From: Lepidodermella squamata
Taxonomy: Eukaryota; Gastrotricha
Reading direction: 5' to 3'
DNA length: 64,000 nt
Assembly (NCBI GenBank): GCA_047495785.1
Contig: JBLDXI010000009.1
Location: 3,720,001-3,784,000, forward strand
Each line of letters begins with the position of its first letter. Within the stretch, counting starts at the first letter, position 1. The position numbers and the translations under genes are program-made. The notes under the pieces were generated by a model. That model was not told the origin of the DNA. It saw only the letters and a list, made by a program, of their open reading frames with translations, and ran no database searches. Positions 1-11,409 of this stretch are shown here, piece by piece.

Positions 1-672
1 AAGCTGACGATAGAAAATGTGGTCTACTTCAGGAATGTGACGAAACATGTAGCTGGTGAGACCGCGCCTATCGCACAGGCCACGCCATAAATGATCGGTG
101 ACAACCTTGGCTTCGATGAAACGCTTCCACTGCATTCCATGCTGGATCACAGCCAGCCAAGTTCGACACACCCGTTCGGCGTTCTGAAGCGAGGTCGGAT
201 CCAGGTAATCTAGCACCTGTTCTGCAATGTGACGGAGGCCGCGCAGGGCTAACTCTGATACGAAGTCACGTTGGAGCATCGGTTTGAAAAACATGTCGAT
301 TTCCCCATGTTGCGCATGGTTCATCAGAGCGAGGAGAGATTGAACGAGGTCAACTTGCTTATTTGGGGGTAAACTTTGGAAAATTTCCATAATATGTCGC
401 ATTTGCGTATCAGGATTCAATGCCATAACAGCCAACGTTTCGGGCATGAGAGGGTAAGAACTGGAGGTGATGGGTGAAAGTCTCTTTGAGGTATCAGCTG
501 GTGGCGAAATCGCATTCTACGTGCATTCAAAATAATAAAATCAAATAGTCAATTACGAGTAAGTCGAAGTAAATACCTTTTTGTCGATTTCGATAGCTGA
601 TTCTCCAGCACCATTACTATTAGAGTCACTCAGGCTAAGTGAAGTGAAAGCAGCTACGTCGTTAGATTCCAT
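1..672 (-). CDS. BTRC: beta-TrCP F-box protein, 5' part (runs off left edge)
   Basis: Substrate-recognition subunit of an SCF ubiquitin ligase (beta-TrCP/Slimb family), which binds phosphodegrons such as those of beta-catenin. Exons 672..577 and 516..1 join in phase 0 across a GT/AG intron and encode 204 residues from the ATG at 672. A D-domain-like region (about residues 71-115, containing KPMLQRDF) is followed by an F-box (about 121-165, with RHIAEQVLDYLD and AERVCRTW) and then VVTDHLWRGLCDRRG, in the order and spacing of vertebrate BTRC. The WD40 propeller lies beyond the window. The short Ser/Asn-rich N-terminus is not conserved with vertebrates as far as I can see. BTRC and FBXW11 cannot be separated from this part alone. 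Confidence 0.9.
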
Positions 673-2037
673 GAAATAAGCAACCTAAAGGGAAATGAGA
701 GTCGGAACATGAAATGTCCTGTTGTGTCACTGAAATCTCGCCAAAATGAGTTAACATTCACGAATAAAACAATTCAAGAAGCTGCTATTCACTGACACCA
801 CACGCCACACATCCGTTTGTCAATCATGAGTAAAAGTTTACCAACATATTCTTCAGCATTGATAAGCTGACGTGGAGCTTTTCGGGAATTTCACAAGAAG
901 AATGTGCTATCTGTAAATTGGCCAATGACTAATAGTGCAAAATCCCAAGTGGTGGAAATAAGGGGTATTAGTGCTACCCCACAATGAACATGAAGTGCTA
1001 ACCCAAGTGTTTATCCTTTCGAACTGGACTATGACGACTAAAAATAAACGATCAAAATTAACATCAGGGCATCCTAGCGTTTTTGAACTAGTGGCACATA
1101 TGAAGCTAACAAGTCGATGCAATTTAATAGAACTTGGTCGATTTGGGATTTGGGAAAATAGTGGTGATAACATTTATTTTCTCTATAAATATCAAATTAA
1201 GGCTGCATGATTGTTACCCAAGTCAGGTAATGGGTAATAGGTAAGTAATGGGTAATGGTTGTGCTAACCAAGGGACATCTTCATATCTTCGCCGCTGGCC
1301 TCACGTCCCAAATAGGAAAAAAAGCAAACAGTAAACAGTGAATTAAGTGATCAATAACAAATATTTCTTCGATTACTGAAGCCTGGAGCCTTGAAACGAA
1401 TAGAAAACTGACAGCTGACCTGCTAAAATAAAATCGATTCACGCTCGGTATCTCAGTTGGTCGAAAAATCGCTCGAAATCTGGCCTCATTCAGTTTTTTC
1501 ACATTTTGTGATCTCAACGTTTATTTCGCCATTAAAATTAAATGAAAATCCGAAAGCATTACTAGCAAGCTAAAATGTGTAATTCCAGCAAATAGCATAT
1601 TTATTGCCGCATGAGAAAAAGAGCTGACCTTGACAGTGGAGTTGGCGCTTCGTTTTTGATGTCGCAGTTTTTAACCTGGCACCAACACTGGACTTTTCGG
1701 ACTTTTGGTGCTGATAGTGGAGTATCTTTTATCTTTGCTCTTTTCGCTTTGCAGAAAGCCTTGTCAATTCTTCAGGAAGGCAAGCTAGGGGTTTCAAGAA
1801 ACGCATGAAATCAGTATACAGAGGGAAGTTTGAAACCGTCAATTGACCATACAAAATTAACTTCAATGAAAATGTTAAATCTCAATTTGATAACTTTGTT
1901 GTTTGAGAACAAAATGTTCTAATGCGAGCAAATTCTTTCAATTTTTTTTACCAAAGTATAGCATTTTTTGAAAAATAAAGCTCTGATATCGGCTCATGCA
2001 GTACTGAGCTTTTTATTTCGTTTGATTGATTTCGTGA
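673..2037. other. intergenic, divergent promoters
   Basis: This 1.4 kb stretch separates the divergently transcribed beta-TrCP and ABCD genes and must hold both promoters. It is AT-rich. Short open frames occur, but none shows splice-consistent extension or a recognisable protein. No repeat or RNA gene was recognised. Confidence 0.5.
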
Positions 2038-4277
2038 ATGGCGCTGTTACTTAAAACAGTAACAACAGTCAATCGAGTTCGCTCGGTTCTACAAGCCAAC
2101 AAGAATGCAACGATTGGAGCATGTTGCGCAGTCGCTGCGATTTATGCCTATCGCAAAGTCACGGCGCGTTTTCCTGCTCCGGCAGCCGCTGCCCCTACGG
2201 ATGGGAAACCGGAGTCTAGAAGGAAAGTAAAATTCAGCCGAATATTACTAAAAGAAATATGGGCCGTACTGAAGATTGTCATTCCCAACATGCATTGCGA
2301 GCAGTTTTGGTTGCTAATTGCTCACACTGTCACGTTGATTTGTCGATCCTTGCTGTCAGTCTACGTTGCTCATCTCGAAGGCTACCTTGTGCGAACAATT
2401 GTCCAGAAGAGACCGCGGGATTTCGTTCTCCTTCTCGTTCGGTGGCTCCTCACTGCACTGCCAGCTACCTTCATCAATTCGCTCATCAAGTTTCTTGAGT
2501 CATATTTTGCTATGTCAATGCGAAACCGCCTTATCAATCACTTGTATGGGCTGTATTTTAACAACGATGTTTATTACAAAATGGGCAACCTGGATAGCCG
2601 AATCGCCAATCCTGTTGAAACCTTGACCGAAGAAGCTGGTAAGGGATTAAATTTTATATTTGACGGCCTGTATTTTAATTTTTTCAAAGGTGAATGTTGC
2701 AACTACATTTCCCAAGTTTATTCACACATTTCGAAGCCGGTTCTGGATCTGGCTCTGATAAGCTATACGCTAATAAAGACTGCTCGGGATCACAACACGA
2801 ATGCCGGTTTTTCGACTGCTATCGGGGTTGGTATGATTGTTGCAACTGGCAAAGTCCTGCGAGCTGTTTCGCCCAACTTCAGCGCTCTCATTGCCGAGCG
2901 CGCTAACCGGAAGGGCAACTGGCGCTACATTCACTCTCGTCTGATTGAGAATGCTGAGGAAATTGCCTTTTACAATGGTCACAAGGTAAAATCGAACTCC
3001 TCAATCATGATTTTTCTAGTCGCAGTAGCTGTTTATTAATAGCTTTTCGTAATCTCGGCTGTTAACTTATTTGATCGCTATATTTATAGATTGAGCGAGC
3101 CAAGTTATTGGAAGCGTTCAAGCACCACGTCAAGCAAATGAAACTGGTTTACCTTGTTCGTCTCTGGTACGTTTGGATGGAACAGTTCCTCCTGAAATAT
3201 TGCTGGTCCGCTGGCGGTTTGATTATGGTCGCCGCCCCGATGCTTTTCTACGACGCTGTCCGACCTGATGGAACTTCGATCGACGACGATCCGGACGGCG
3301 GGGTCGGCGAACGGACCCGAGCGTTCACCACTGCCCGAAACCTGCTAACATCAGCAGCCGATGCTGTTGAACGCCTGTTTTCGAGCTACAAAATGGTGGA
3401 CGAACTCGCTGGCTACGTGAAACGCGTTCTCGAGCTGAAACATGTCATGGAAGATGTCAGCCACGGCCACTACGTTCGGAACACGGTCACCTCAAAGGAC
3501 GCTAGTTTTGGGCTTAACCGTGACCACACCGCCAAGAAAGGCGTTGTGGTCTCCGATTGCGACTACATAAAACTTGAAAACGTGCCAGTGATTACCCCGA
3601 ATGGTGACGTTATCATCGAATCGTTGAACTTCGAACTCAAACCTGGTATGCATTTGCTGATTACTGGGCCGAATGGTTGTGGCAAATCTTCGCTATACCG
3701 AATGTTGTCGGATTTGTGGCCGGTTTATGGTGGCCATATTGAAAAGCCGAACCGGAATAGCTTGTTCTACATCCCTCAACGGCCTTACATGACCCTGGGC
3801 ACTTTCATCGAACAAGTCACGTACCCAGACACGCGTGAAGACATGCTGCGAAAAGGCGTTACCGACGAAGAAATTTGGCGAATCCTGGATATTGTCTACT
3901 TGCGGCAAATTGTTGAACGCGAGGGTGGCTGGGATCGATCCGCTGATTGGAAGGACGTGCTGTCCGGGGGTGAGAAGCAACGCCTGGGTCTCGCCAGGGT
4001 GTTCTATCACAAGCCGAAATACGCGTTGCTGGACGAGTGCACCTCGGCGATTTCAATCGATGTCGAGGGCAAAATTTACGAGGCGATGAAAAATGCGGGG
4101 GTTACCCTGCTAACTGTTACCCACCGGCCGTCTCTTTGGCGTTATCACACGCATATCTTGCATTTCCTTGGCGATCGGCAGTGGAAATTCAGCGAAATTA
4201 CACCGGAAGATATTGCCAATGTTGCGGCTCAATTGACGTCCAACATGTCGCCGGAGCGGCCGGATAGCTCGTGTTAA
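2038..4277 (+). CDS. ABCD1: peroxisomal ABC half-transporter, ABCD1/2 (ALDP) type
   Basis: Half-transporter that imports very-long-chain acyl-CoA into peroxisomes for beta-oxidation. CDS join(2038..2638, 2690..2985, 3090..4277), 694 residues. The N-terminal half is the transmembrane domain with the peroxisomal EAA-like segment SRLIENAEEIAFYNG at its end (about residues 280-295). The C-terminal half is the nucleotide-binding domain: Walker A GPNGCGKS near 492, signature LSGGE near 590, Walker B YALLDE near 610, followed by TVTHRPSLW. The signature region WKDVLSGGEKQRLG and CTSAISIDVEGKI resemble ABCD1/2 more than ABCD3 (PMP70). The first intron is 51 nt, a multiple of three with no in-frame stop. 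A polyadenylation-like AATAAA lies near 4513. ABCD1 versus ABCD2 cannot be decided in an invertebrate. Confidence 0.92.
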
Positions 4278-4597
4278 AAATTGACTATAATAGTGCTTCT
4301 TAATTGATGTTGTGAGAATTGAGCTAAGCAATCATTTACTTTGATTTAAAACTTTAAATTATTTACGGCACTTGTGCTTGTGATTTTGTGAATAATTATT
4401 ACTAGAGAATGATCATTATAATAGTTTGAAATTTCGGTATTTTTGGTTTCAGCTATAAGTTATGTTATGGTGTAATTGGGTGTCATGACGATGCTCACGA
4501 ATCGGTCGAGGAAATAAAATAGAAAGATTTTGTTGAGTCCATTTTTTATTAAAAATTGTTAATCAAAAAAGGTTCAGAAGTTGAAGTTTGAGCGGGA

Positions 4598-5218
4598 TCA
4601 ATCGCGCACTTTGTAAGGGCCAAGGGCAGCGCGCAGCTCGTAAACTTCATCCGGCGGCAGATTATGGTGGTGCCCGTGAACTTTGATCACCTGAAAATGA
4701 GTTAAATTCGAATTAGGACTGATACATCATAGCTTTTACGTTCACAAACCTTATCTCGATGTTCGTGGTCCCACTTCTCGTATGGAGCGATTTTACTTCG
4801 CTTATCCAGGCTGTTCGGTAAAAAATATTTTAATATTACGAAAATTACATGAATTAACTCGTACTAGACGTCTTCTTTATTCAGGCACCAGGCAATGGCT
4901 GATGCGGCTAAAATAGCATCGAAAGTCACCATAAGGAAGAGAGGGGCAAGCTACAAAGTGTGTGATTAGTTGCGAAATAATTCCAGATTCGATGAAGCTT
5001 ACGTCGGGGTGTTTCACCGGAACCAATCGCTTCAGGTAGAAACTGGCGTACTTGATCGGGTGGTGCCAAAGGCGAACCTTTGGCGAGTTGGGTGGCAGCC
5101 AAAGGATTTGTTTCAGTGCCGGGATAAGGGCGTTATCTTCGCCGATGAAGGTTCCAGCTGAGCGAACTTGCTTCACCTTTGCCATGAAATTACGGAATAG
5201 CTTCAAGGAATTCAACAT
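4598..5218 (-). CDS. NDUFA4 (COXFA4)-like small mitochondrial protein, paralogue 1
   Basis: Four exons, complement(join(4598..4690, 4750..4810, 4865..4950, 5003..5218)), 151 residues. The middle reads LVPVKHPDLAPLF, then a hydrophobic segment and KEDVYLDKR, resembling the KKHPSLIPLF / membrane helix / FNPDVCWDR layout of NDUFA4, a small membrane subunit associated with cytochrome c oxidase. The 60-residue N-terminal extension and the basic start suit mitochondrial import. The C-terminus (GHHHNLPPDEVYELRAALGPYKVRD) matches that of the gene at 9025-9474, which shows the two are paralogues. The start was set at the ATG at 5218; an upstream in-frame ATG at 5338 is less likely. The gene converges on ABCD with about 320 bp between stop codons. 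The assignment to NDUFA4 is by pattern only. Confidence 0.6.
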
Positions 5219-5536
5219 TTTTAGAGAGAATTGAAAATAATCAAATTTTGTGGTATGAAATGGAATTGTTTTTCTCGAATGACCACTCATGGGCTTTGAT
5301 CCGGCTTCGATTCTAACCTCAACACAAGTGTTGCGCAATATTTCCTAATGCTGTTGCGCAATAGTGGGATACTTTTTCTGAAAAAACTCCTCCACGCCAT
5401 AGATTTCTCGCTAAGGTGTTCCCAAGATTTGTCGCAATCGTGTCGTGGCGCGGCCGAAATCTTTCCTTAATAAATAATTGATTTTCAAAATCATGGTTTT
5501 TTTAATATTTAGATTTGTTCGAATTTTTATCTGATC

Positions 5537-6833
5537 ATGGAAATGGAAATGGAGCTGCTTGACCAGTCGATCGTCGATGTCGAGGTGGAGCTGCTTGACG
5601 GCGTTTCCTGGATGCCGGCCGTGGCTGACCCTCACATCCCTGGGGTGCTTGGCCAAAACATCCGGGTCATTTTCCCTGCACCCGAACGAAAAAGACCTGA
5701 AGCGCGTGCTCAATCTAGGTATGTTGTTATTTCGCTATAATTTTGTTGCCGAATTGTTTAAGAATTTTAAATTTCAAATTCAAAAATTTTCAAAAATAAT
5801 TTTTTTTTAATATTCATCATTATTATTACTAATTATTTGATAATTTTTTCAGATGAGGACCAATCAGATTTGGAGGGCTCTTTTGACGAGGAAGAAGTGC
5901 TGCACTTGGATGCTACGCCGGCCAAGTCTGCGCCAAAGTTATTGCCCTGGGTTCAATCGAATTTAGCCGGCGTGTTTCAATCATGGGCGGCTGATGGAAA
6001 TGCCGATCAAACAGCCCTTGTTCAAGTCGCCTCGGGCAGCGCTGGTCCCAGCGTCACTGTATCAGCCACCTCTGCTAACACCGCCCGCCCACCACTGCAG
6101 GCATCATCGGCACCGAACATAGACGTTAAGAACGAGCCGGCTCAATCGTCTTCGGAATCGCAATACGTCTCGCACGACTACGGCGACCTGTTTGTCGGCG
6201 ACGACCTGAACTGCCAGTCAACTATCACGCAGTGTTTCAAGAAACCACAGCTGACTATGTGCAACTCGTTTCGGCGTCAAATTCAACCAGCAGCCCGAAA
6301 CTTTGTATCAGCTGCAACAGCCGCGAATCACACCAGCACAAAAAGCAACAAGAAATTGCCCGAAATTTAGCGGCTTCGAACTTGAGCAAGCAGGCCGATC
6401 GAATGTTGCAATCGACAGCTAAAAAACACCCGCCATTGACTGTTGGCACACAGGTTGCTGTTGCCGTGCCTAAAGAAGATAGCCATCACACCGACCCCTG
6501 GCGCGAGCTCGGCGTCATCATGAAGCAGAATGACCACGGTGACTACGTCATTGGAACGTCACATGGAATTTTGACTCGCAGCGTCTTGCGGCACCAGCAG
6601 TAACGTCGACCAACTTGCGCGTCGAAGATGTACCCCAAATAGGGGTCACCCTGCGATCATCGGCGTTGAAGACGGGTGAATTGGCAGGAATTAAGCAGCA
6701 CAAGCCGTGCAATTGCAAATCGGGTTGTAAGAATGAATCTGGTTGAATTGTGTCTGCCGCGCCAATGGCCGGCTGTGCCAATCGTGATGCCACAAGGCCG
6801 CTTCGTGTTGCAACAACAGTTCCCATTAGATTA
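5537..6833 (+). pseudogene. decayed mobile-element gene, C-terminus like KRBA2/SCAND3-type integrase proteins
   Basis: The 3' part (about 6300-6600) reads as one frame with CISCNSRESHQH, NLSKQADRML and VGTQVAVAVP followed by LGVIMKQNDHGDYVIGT. It stops at 6601, but the similarity continues in a second frame (VEDVPQIGVTLRSSALKTGE, then CNCKSGCKN, 6597-6747) and a third (CVCRANGRLCQS, stop, then CHKAASCCN, to about 6833). This order (zinc-binding cysteines, a short beta-rich domain, an EDVP motif, a terminal cysteine cluster) is what I recall from KRAB-A domain-containing 2 / SCAND3-like proteins derived from integrase-type transposons. Upstream, an acidic Ser-rich frame (intron 5719-5852) is itself frameshifted near 5670. 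At least three frame breaks and a stop make it a pseudogene. The integrase core is not visible. Confidence 0.6.
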
Positions 6834-9024
6834 TAGCAGTTTTTCTGTGAACTATTTTTTATCATAAATTAAATAAATATAAATATCGCTCTCCCATCAG
6901 GGGTGATCGAAAGAAAAGTGCAAACTTTGAGTCTTGAAAACTTTTGAATGGGTGATCCTGGTAGGCCAAATTTTCTACCGCAGGTAGCTCTTAGGTATGG
7001 CTAACACCAGTTAAAATTTGGCTGTTATCGGATAGTTCATTGTTGGGTAACAAAATTTGCAAATTTACACTTTTCCTTCGATCTCATCCCTGCATGTAAT
7101 ATTTCTATTACTTTCAAAGAAAATCGCCGTTAAATATTGTACCTAAATTCTAAAAGCCTTGTCAGCTAAAAATTACAATAAATCTTGCGACTCTCTGGAA
7201 AAATTTATGTATATTACGCTATACTTGTGGTAATAATCATCTTATAAAAAAATCTGAAAATCGGACAATATTGTTGTACAGTTTACTTGATATATAACAT
7301 CATTTCTGAGAAACTCTGGAAAAATCACAAAAGACCAATATTTAAAATGTTTGTATTTATCTCATATTACTGGGCTTTGACAATCGTTTGTCCTGTTGTA
7401 GCATCGGTGGAATTTGCGAGATATGACTGGTTTTTTAAATGGAAAATAAAATAGTGCGACCGTTTCTTTGCTGCCTTGGTTCACTAAAATTGCTGCCTTT
7501 TCTTTTAAAATGTTTATTAGCATGGCGCGCCCTGCTATTATGGTAGTCGATAGTCGAACTCGGGCATCAACGGTGCCCAAGCCCGGAGAAGTATGACCGC
7601 GCGCAGAACAATGCGCCGTTCGTTCTATTGTTCTCTCAGCCGTACTCGGGCTGACACCTGGGCTTACCCGTGTCCACTAAAGCGGAATTTGCTTCATTTT
7701 CATCGATTTAACGTAAACGCTGCATTTGATACGGCCCGAGTGCCGACGGGCAAAACGCTAATATCCTTGCTAGCTTCAGAGAAAAAAGTTGCAAAAGCTA
7801 GCCACTTGATTATTTGTGGAGCTCTGCACGAAAAAATGTTTAACAATGACCTGAGAACTCGCATCCCCTCTTCAGAATTCCGGAATCACTTCGAAATTAC
7901 CGAATTACGTTAGCGAATTATTAGCGGTTCACCATAATTGGTACACAATTACACCTGAGCGCTTTTATTGGTATCGCTCACCTCGGAGTCTTGTTTGTTG
8001 TTTCAACACTACGCGAACGCCGATAATTTCCGACCCACTGATAGCCAATGGGCCGCAGTCAATAACGACTCATCCGATAATGACAGACGAGCGCGCAGCA
8101 ACTTGTTGAGCGCGTGACCCACCGCGCGGGCGGCAGATGTATGTTTATTGATAAACCATTCATCCGCCAACAAAACGAGACCATCTGTTTGCATTGCATA
8201 ACTACTTGCGCTCGTTTCGGACAAATCCGGCAGCCAGCTTACGAGGGAACATGAATCGAAAAGACGAAAAATTCATAGGCACAGCGTTTTATTGTTTTTT
8301 TTCAACGTTTAAGTTTTTTCCCGAAGTGAAATTCAAAACCAGATTCTCTTTCTACGCGACGCGCAATACTAACATTACATAGCTCTGCGATCATAACTTT
8401 TTCAGTAGACTTTTCACACATCATCGCGTTTCACAGTTACGCTAGGATGGTTCGAGAACAAGTAATATTATTCAGGTGCGAGAGATACGCAGGCAAAATA
8501 TTATCTGCATTTTGCGAATAAATTAACACAATCGAGCGAGATGGTGACGAGGCTCGATCAATCAATCAACCGACCAAAATACATACATATACACGTGAGC
8601 GTCCAAAATATCTTTCCCGTCGCAAAAATATCAATATATCTCTCACAGCGCAAAATAATAGTAATTCGATGCGAAAAGTTGAAGAAACTAATAGGCGTAG
8701 TTATAGAGCGCGAGTGACGCGGAAAAAAATCATGCGCAGAGCTGTTCAGATTAGTACGACACATTTTTTTGTACAAAAAACAAATCGTAATAAAAAAATT
8801 GAAATTTTTCTATTACTTTCAACATTGAAACAAGAGTAATTGGTGAGAGCTAGTTAGAATAATGATGGACTACTGGCGATAAGATGATCTTTTTATCAAC
8901 ATCGGGCTTTTTTCTTGCGAGTGAAGATGACCAAAAAATTGCTACGCTGACCAATCATTTTGTTCGAAAAACGAGCGAGAATAGTGTTGAGAAGAAGAAG
9001 AAGATGCGGCGGTGACGAAGCTGT
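6834..9024. other. intergenic, nothing recognised
   Basis: About 2.2 kb of AT-rich DNA between the mobile-element fossil and the second NDUFA4-like gene. Several short open frames occur on both strands, but none has convincing composition or splice partners. No repeat, RNA gene or recognisable protein was seen. Confidence 0.4.
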
Positions 9025-9474
9025 TTAGGAGCGGGCTTCGTACGGTCCGAGCGCCTTTTTCAGTTCAGCGATTTCAGCCGGCAGCTCTTTATCCTTGTGC
9101 AGGTTGATGATTTTGTACCGGTGGGGATCGTGGAAGTTTTCGTAGGCCGCAAAACGATTGGCGTTGTTGACTCGAACGTCCTCCTTGAATAGCGAATACG
9201 CCATGTAAGAGAAGCAGATAGCACCCGCAAATCCTGTGCAAACCAGGAGCGGAATGGTCTAGAATAGAAATCGAAAATTAAAATAATCAAAATTTTAAGG
9301 TTGATTTGTTTTTACCTCGTAATAACGAAGCCAGGTCGAAGGCCGAAACATGTAGCCACCATCATTGACCGATTGAGTCTTGAAGACTTGTTCCGACGAG
9401 GTTGAAGCTTGACGACGAGCGGCGTTGGCAACAGCGTTGCGCAGGGTGACAAGACTAGCACGAGTGAGGCTCAT
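9025..9474 (-). CDS. NDUFA4 (COXFA4)-like small mitochondrial protein, paralogue 2
   Basis: Two exons, complement(join(9025..9258, 9316..9474)), 130 residues. The N-terminus (MSLTRASLVTLRNAVANAAR...) is rich in Arg, Ser and Ala with no acidic residues, a good mitochondrial targeting presequence. It is followed by TIPLLVCTGFAGAICFSYMA (membrane helix) and FKEDVRVNNANRF, then HDPHRYKIIN. The helix and the acidic/basic turn after it match the NDUFA4 pattern. The tail ELKKALGPYE matches ELRAALGPYK of the 4598-5218 gene. This copy has one intron against three in its paralogue and a different N-terminus. Alternative: another small single-pass respiratory-chain subunit. Confidence 0.65.
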
Positions 9475-11409
9475 GTTTGTTTTATTTCGAACGAATCGAA
9501 AAATTAAAATTAATCGCAATAATTTCTAGAGAGGAAAAACACACAGAAATGAAATTGATATACTGAGATTCAGTGCTTATTGATGTTGATCAAGAGAGGA
9601 TGAGAGCGGTTTTAGGGCAATTCGTTTTTTAGCGCGCCTTTTATAGCAAGGATGTGAGCGGTTGAAACTAGTTTCAGACTCGCGCGCGCATGCCAGTCAC
9701 ACAGAAAATAGCCAAAATGAGGACCGCGTGCTCGAGCAATGTGTGTGCGCATATAACTTCATTGCCCTGCGTATGGTGATTTTCATATTATTATTATTGA
9801 TAGCGGGGAAGTAATAAAGGAAAACATCGACGCACAAGTATTACGTTAATACGCACAGCTGGCGATTTCGCATAAATGTACTGAGTGTCTGAAACCGGGC
9901 AGAAAAAGCGCGGGAAATAGTAATAGGCCGCGCCCAGTTCTTATCGCAGACCGAAACGGTAGCATAATGAATGATGAATGAAAAACATTACAGGAAATTT
10001 CAAAAATTATCGGAAAAATAGTAAAGCTGTCCCTAACATTATTTTTCTCTTGTAACCCAATTTTGAGTTTAAATACGCATGCCAATATTAGCCGTGTGAT
10101 TTTACGTGACTTGTATAATGTTGTCTTTTTGACCTGGGACACGACATTGTGTCCTGAACAAGGGCGCGCGTAGTACGTTTTTTTAATATAGTAAAAAGTG
10201 AATCATAATAATACGCAACATATGCTGCCAGTTTTTTCTTCCGCCTGGGATAAACTAGGTTCTCAAGAGCCATGCTACGCTAGATACGGACACCGGAAGC
10301 ACGCGGGAAATTCCTGGTTTAGCCCAACAACATGATGACAAAAAACACAATCACCCAGTTTAATTTTGGAATCCTACCATTATTTTAGCAGTGCGCACTG
10401 AAGAATTTTTTCATCTAGCCGCAAGTTAAAAATCGATAGAAAGCTGGTCACATGCAAATTCGCTAATCGAATTTCACGCCATCGCGGGATTATTTTCGCT
10501 CGATGTTTTAAATTTATCATCGACAGCTAAAAAAAATTATTTTTATATGGTTTCAGAAATTTCGGTGCAGTTGTCAAAAAATAGCAAATTTTAGCTTCTC
10601 TCCAGGTAACGCGCGAAAAAACAAAATGAACTGCGTAGTAAATGCTGATGTTATGATCACTTTTAGGTACATTTTTCGCAGACTAAATATAACGCTTTGA
10701 TCTGGCTGAAATGAGCGCGATTTTGCGTTACGCGCTTCTTTAATACCCGCGGCTATAATTTATGGGTAAATTGCGTTTTTTTTCAATAAAAGAGGGAGCT
10801 AGAATAAAATAAAATGACAGGGCCTGGGGTTGGGTAATTTTAATAAATGATAAAGGTGTTTCAAAATTGGGCAATAAAGACGGAATTTTTTGCATCATTA
10901 TATAGCCCTTGGACCTTATTTCAGACACACCTGAAGACTGACTACGTGCCCTCGTGTTGTTTGTAGCGTATTAAAATGACCTGACCGGCGTGTAGGCTGT
11001 TATGACTTACGTCATCTCACTTACAACGTAAAATACCTATATGTTCCACTTGACTAATAAAAGTAAGAACAATTTAAAGGTATGCGTTTACAACTATGGC
11101 AGAACGACTGACGCCAAAACGTGCCTTTGCATATACGCATATATATGAATGAAATAAGTAATGGCGAAGACCACCGCGCGCACAGGATAATATTTGCGGC
11201 GTCCTAATTTCGGACAGCCCAATTGTGTTTACTATACAATCACCATACATACACGGCGCTCTCAACAGCCGCCTTGATGACAACGATATCATTGTTGTTT
11301 ACTTCGTCACGATGGTGGCTTGGCTTTTCCGCCCTTCTTATTGCGCGCAAATAATACGAATAAAAGTAAATACTTGAGATATTTTATTGCAGAAAAAAAT
11401 CGAAAAAAT
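9475..11409. other. intergenic, nothing recognised
   Basis: About 1.9 kb holding the promoter of the minus-strand NDUFA4-like gene on its left and the 3' end of the first channel gene on its right. No gene, RNA or repeat family was recognised. Confidence 0.4.

Noticed and set aside
4877-5338. Longer start for the first NDUFA4-like gene at 5338
   Set aside because: The extra 40 residues have no targeting or domain character, and the ATG at 5218 gives a basic, mitochondrial-type start.
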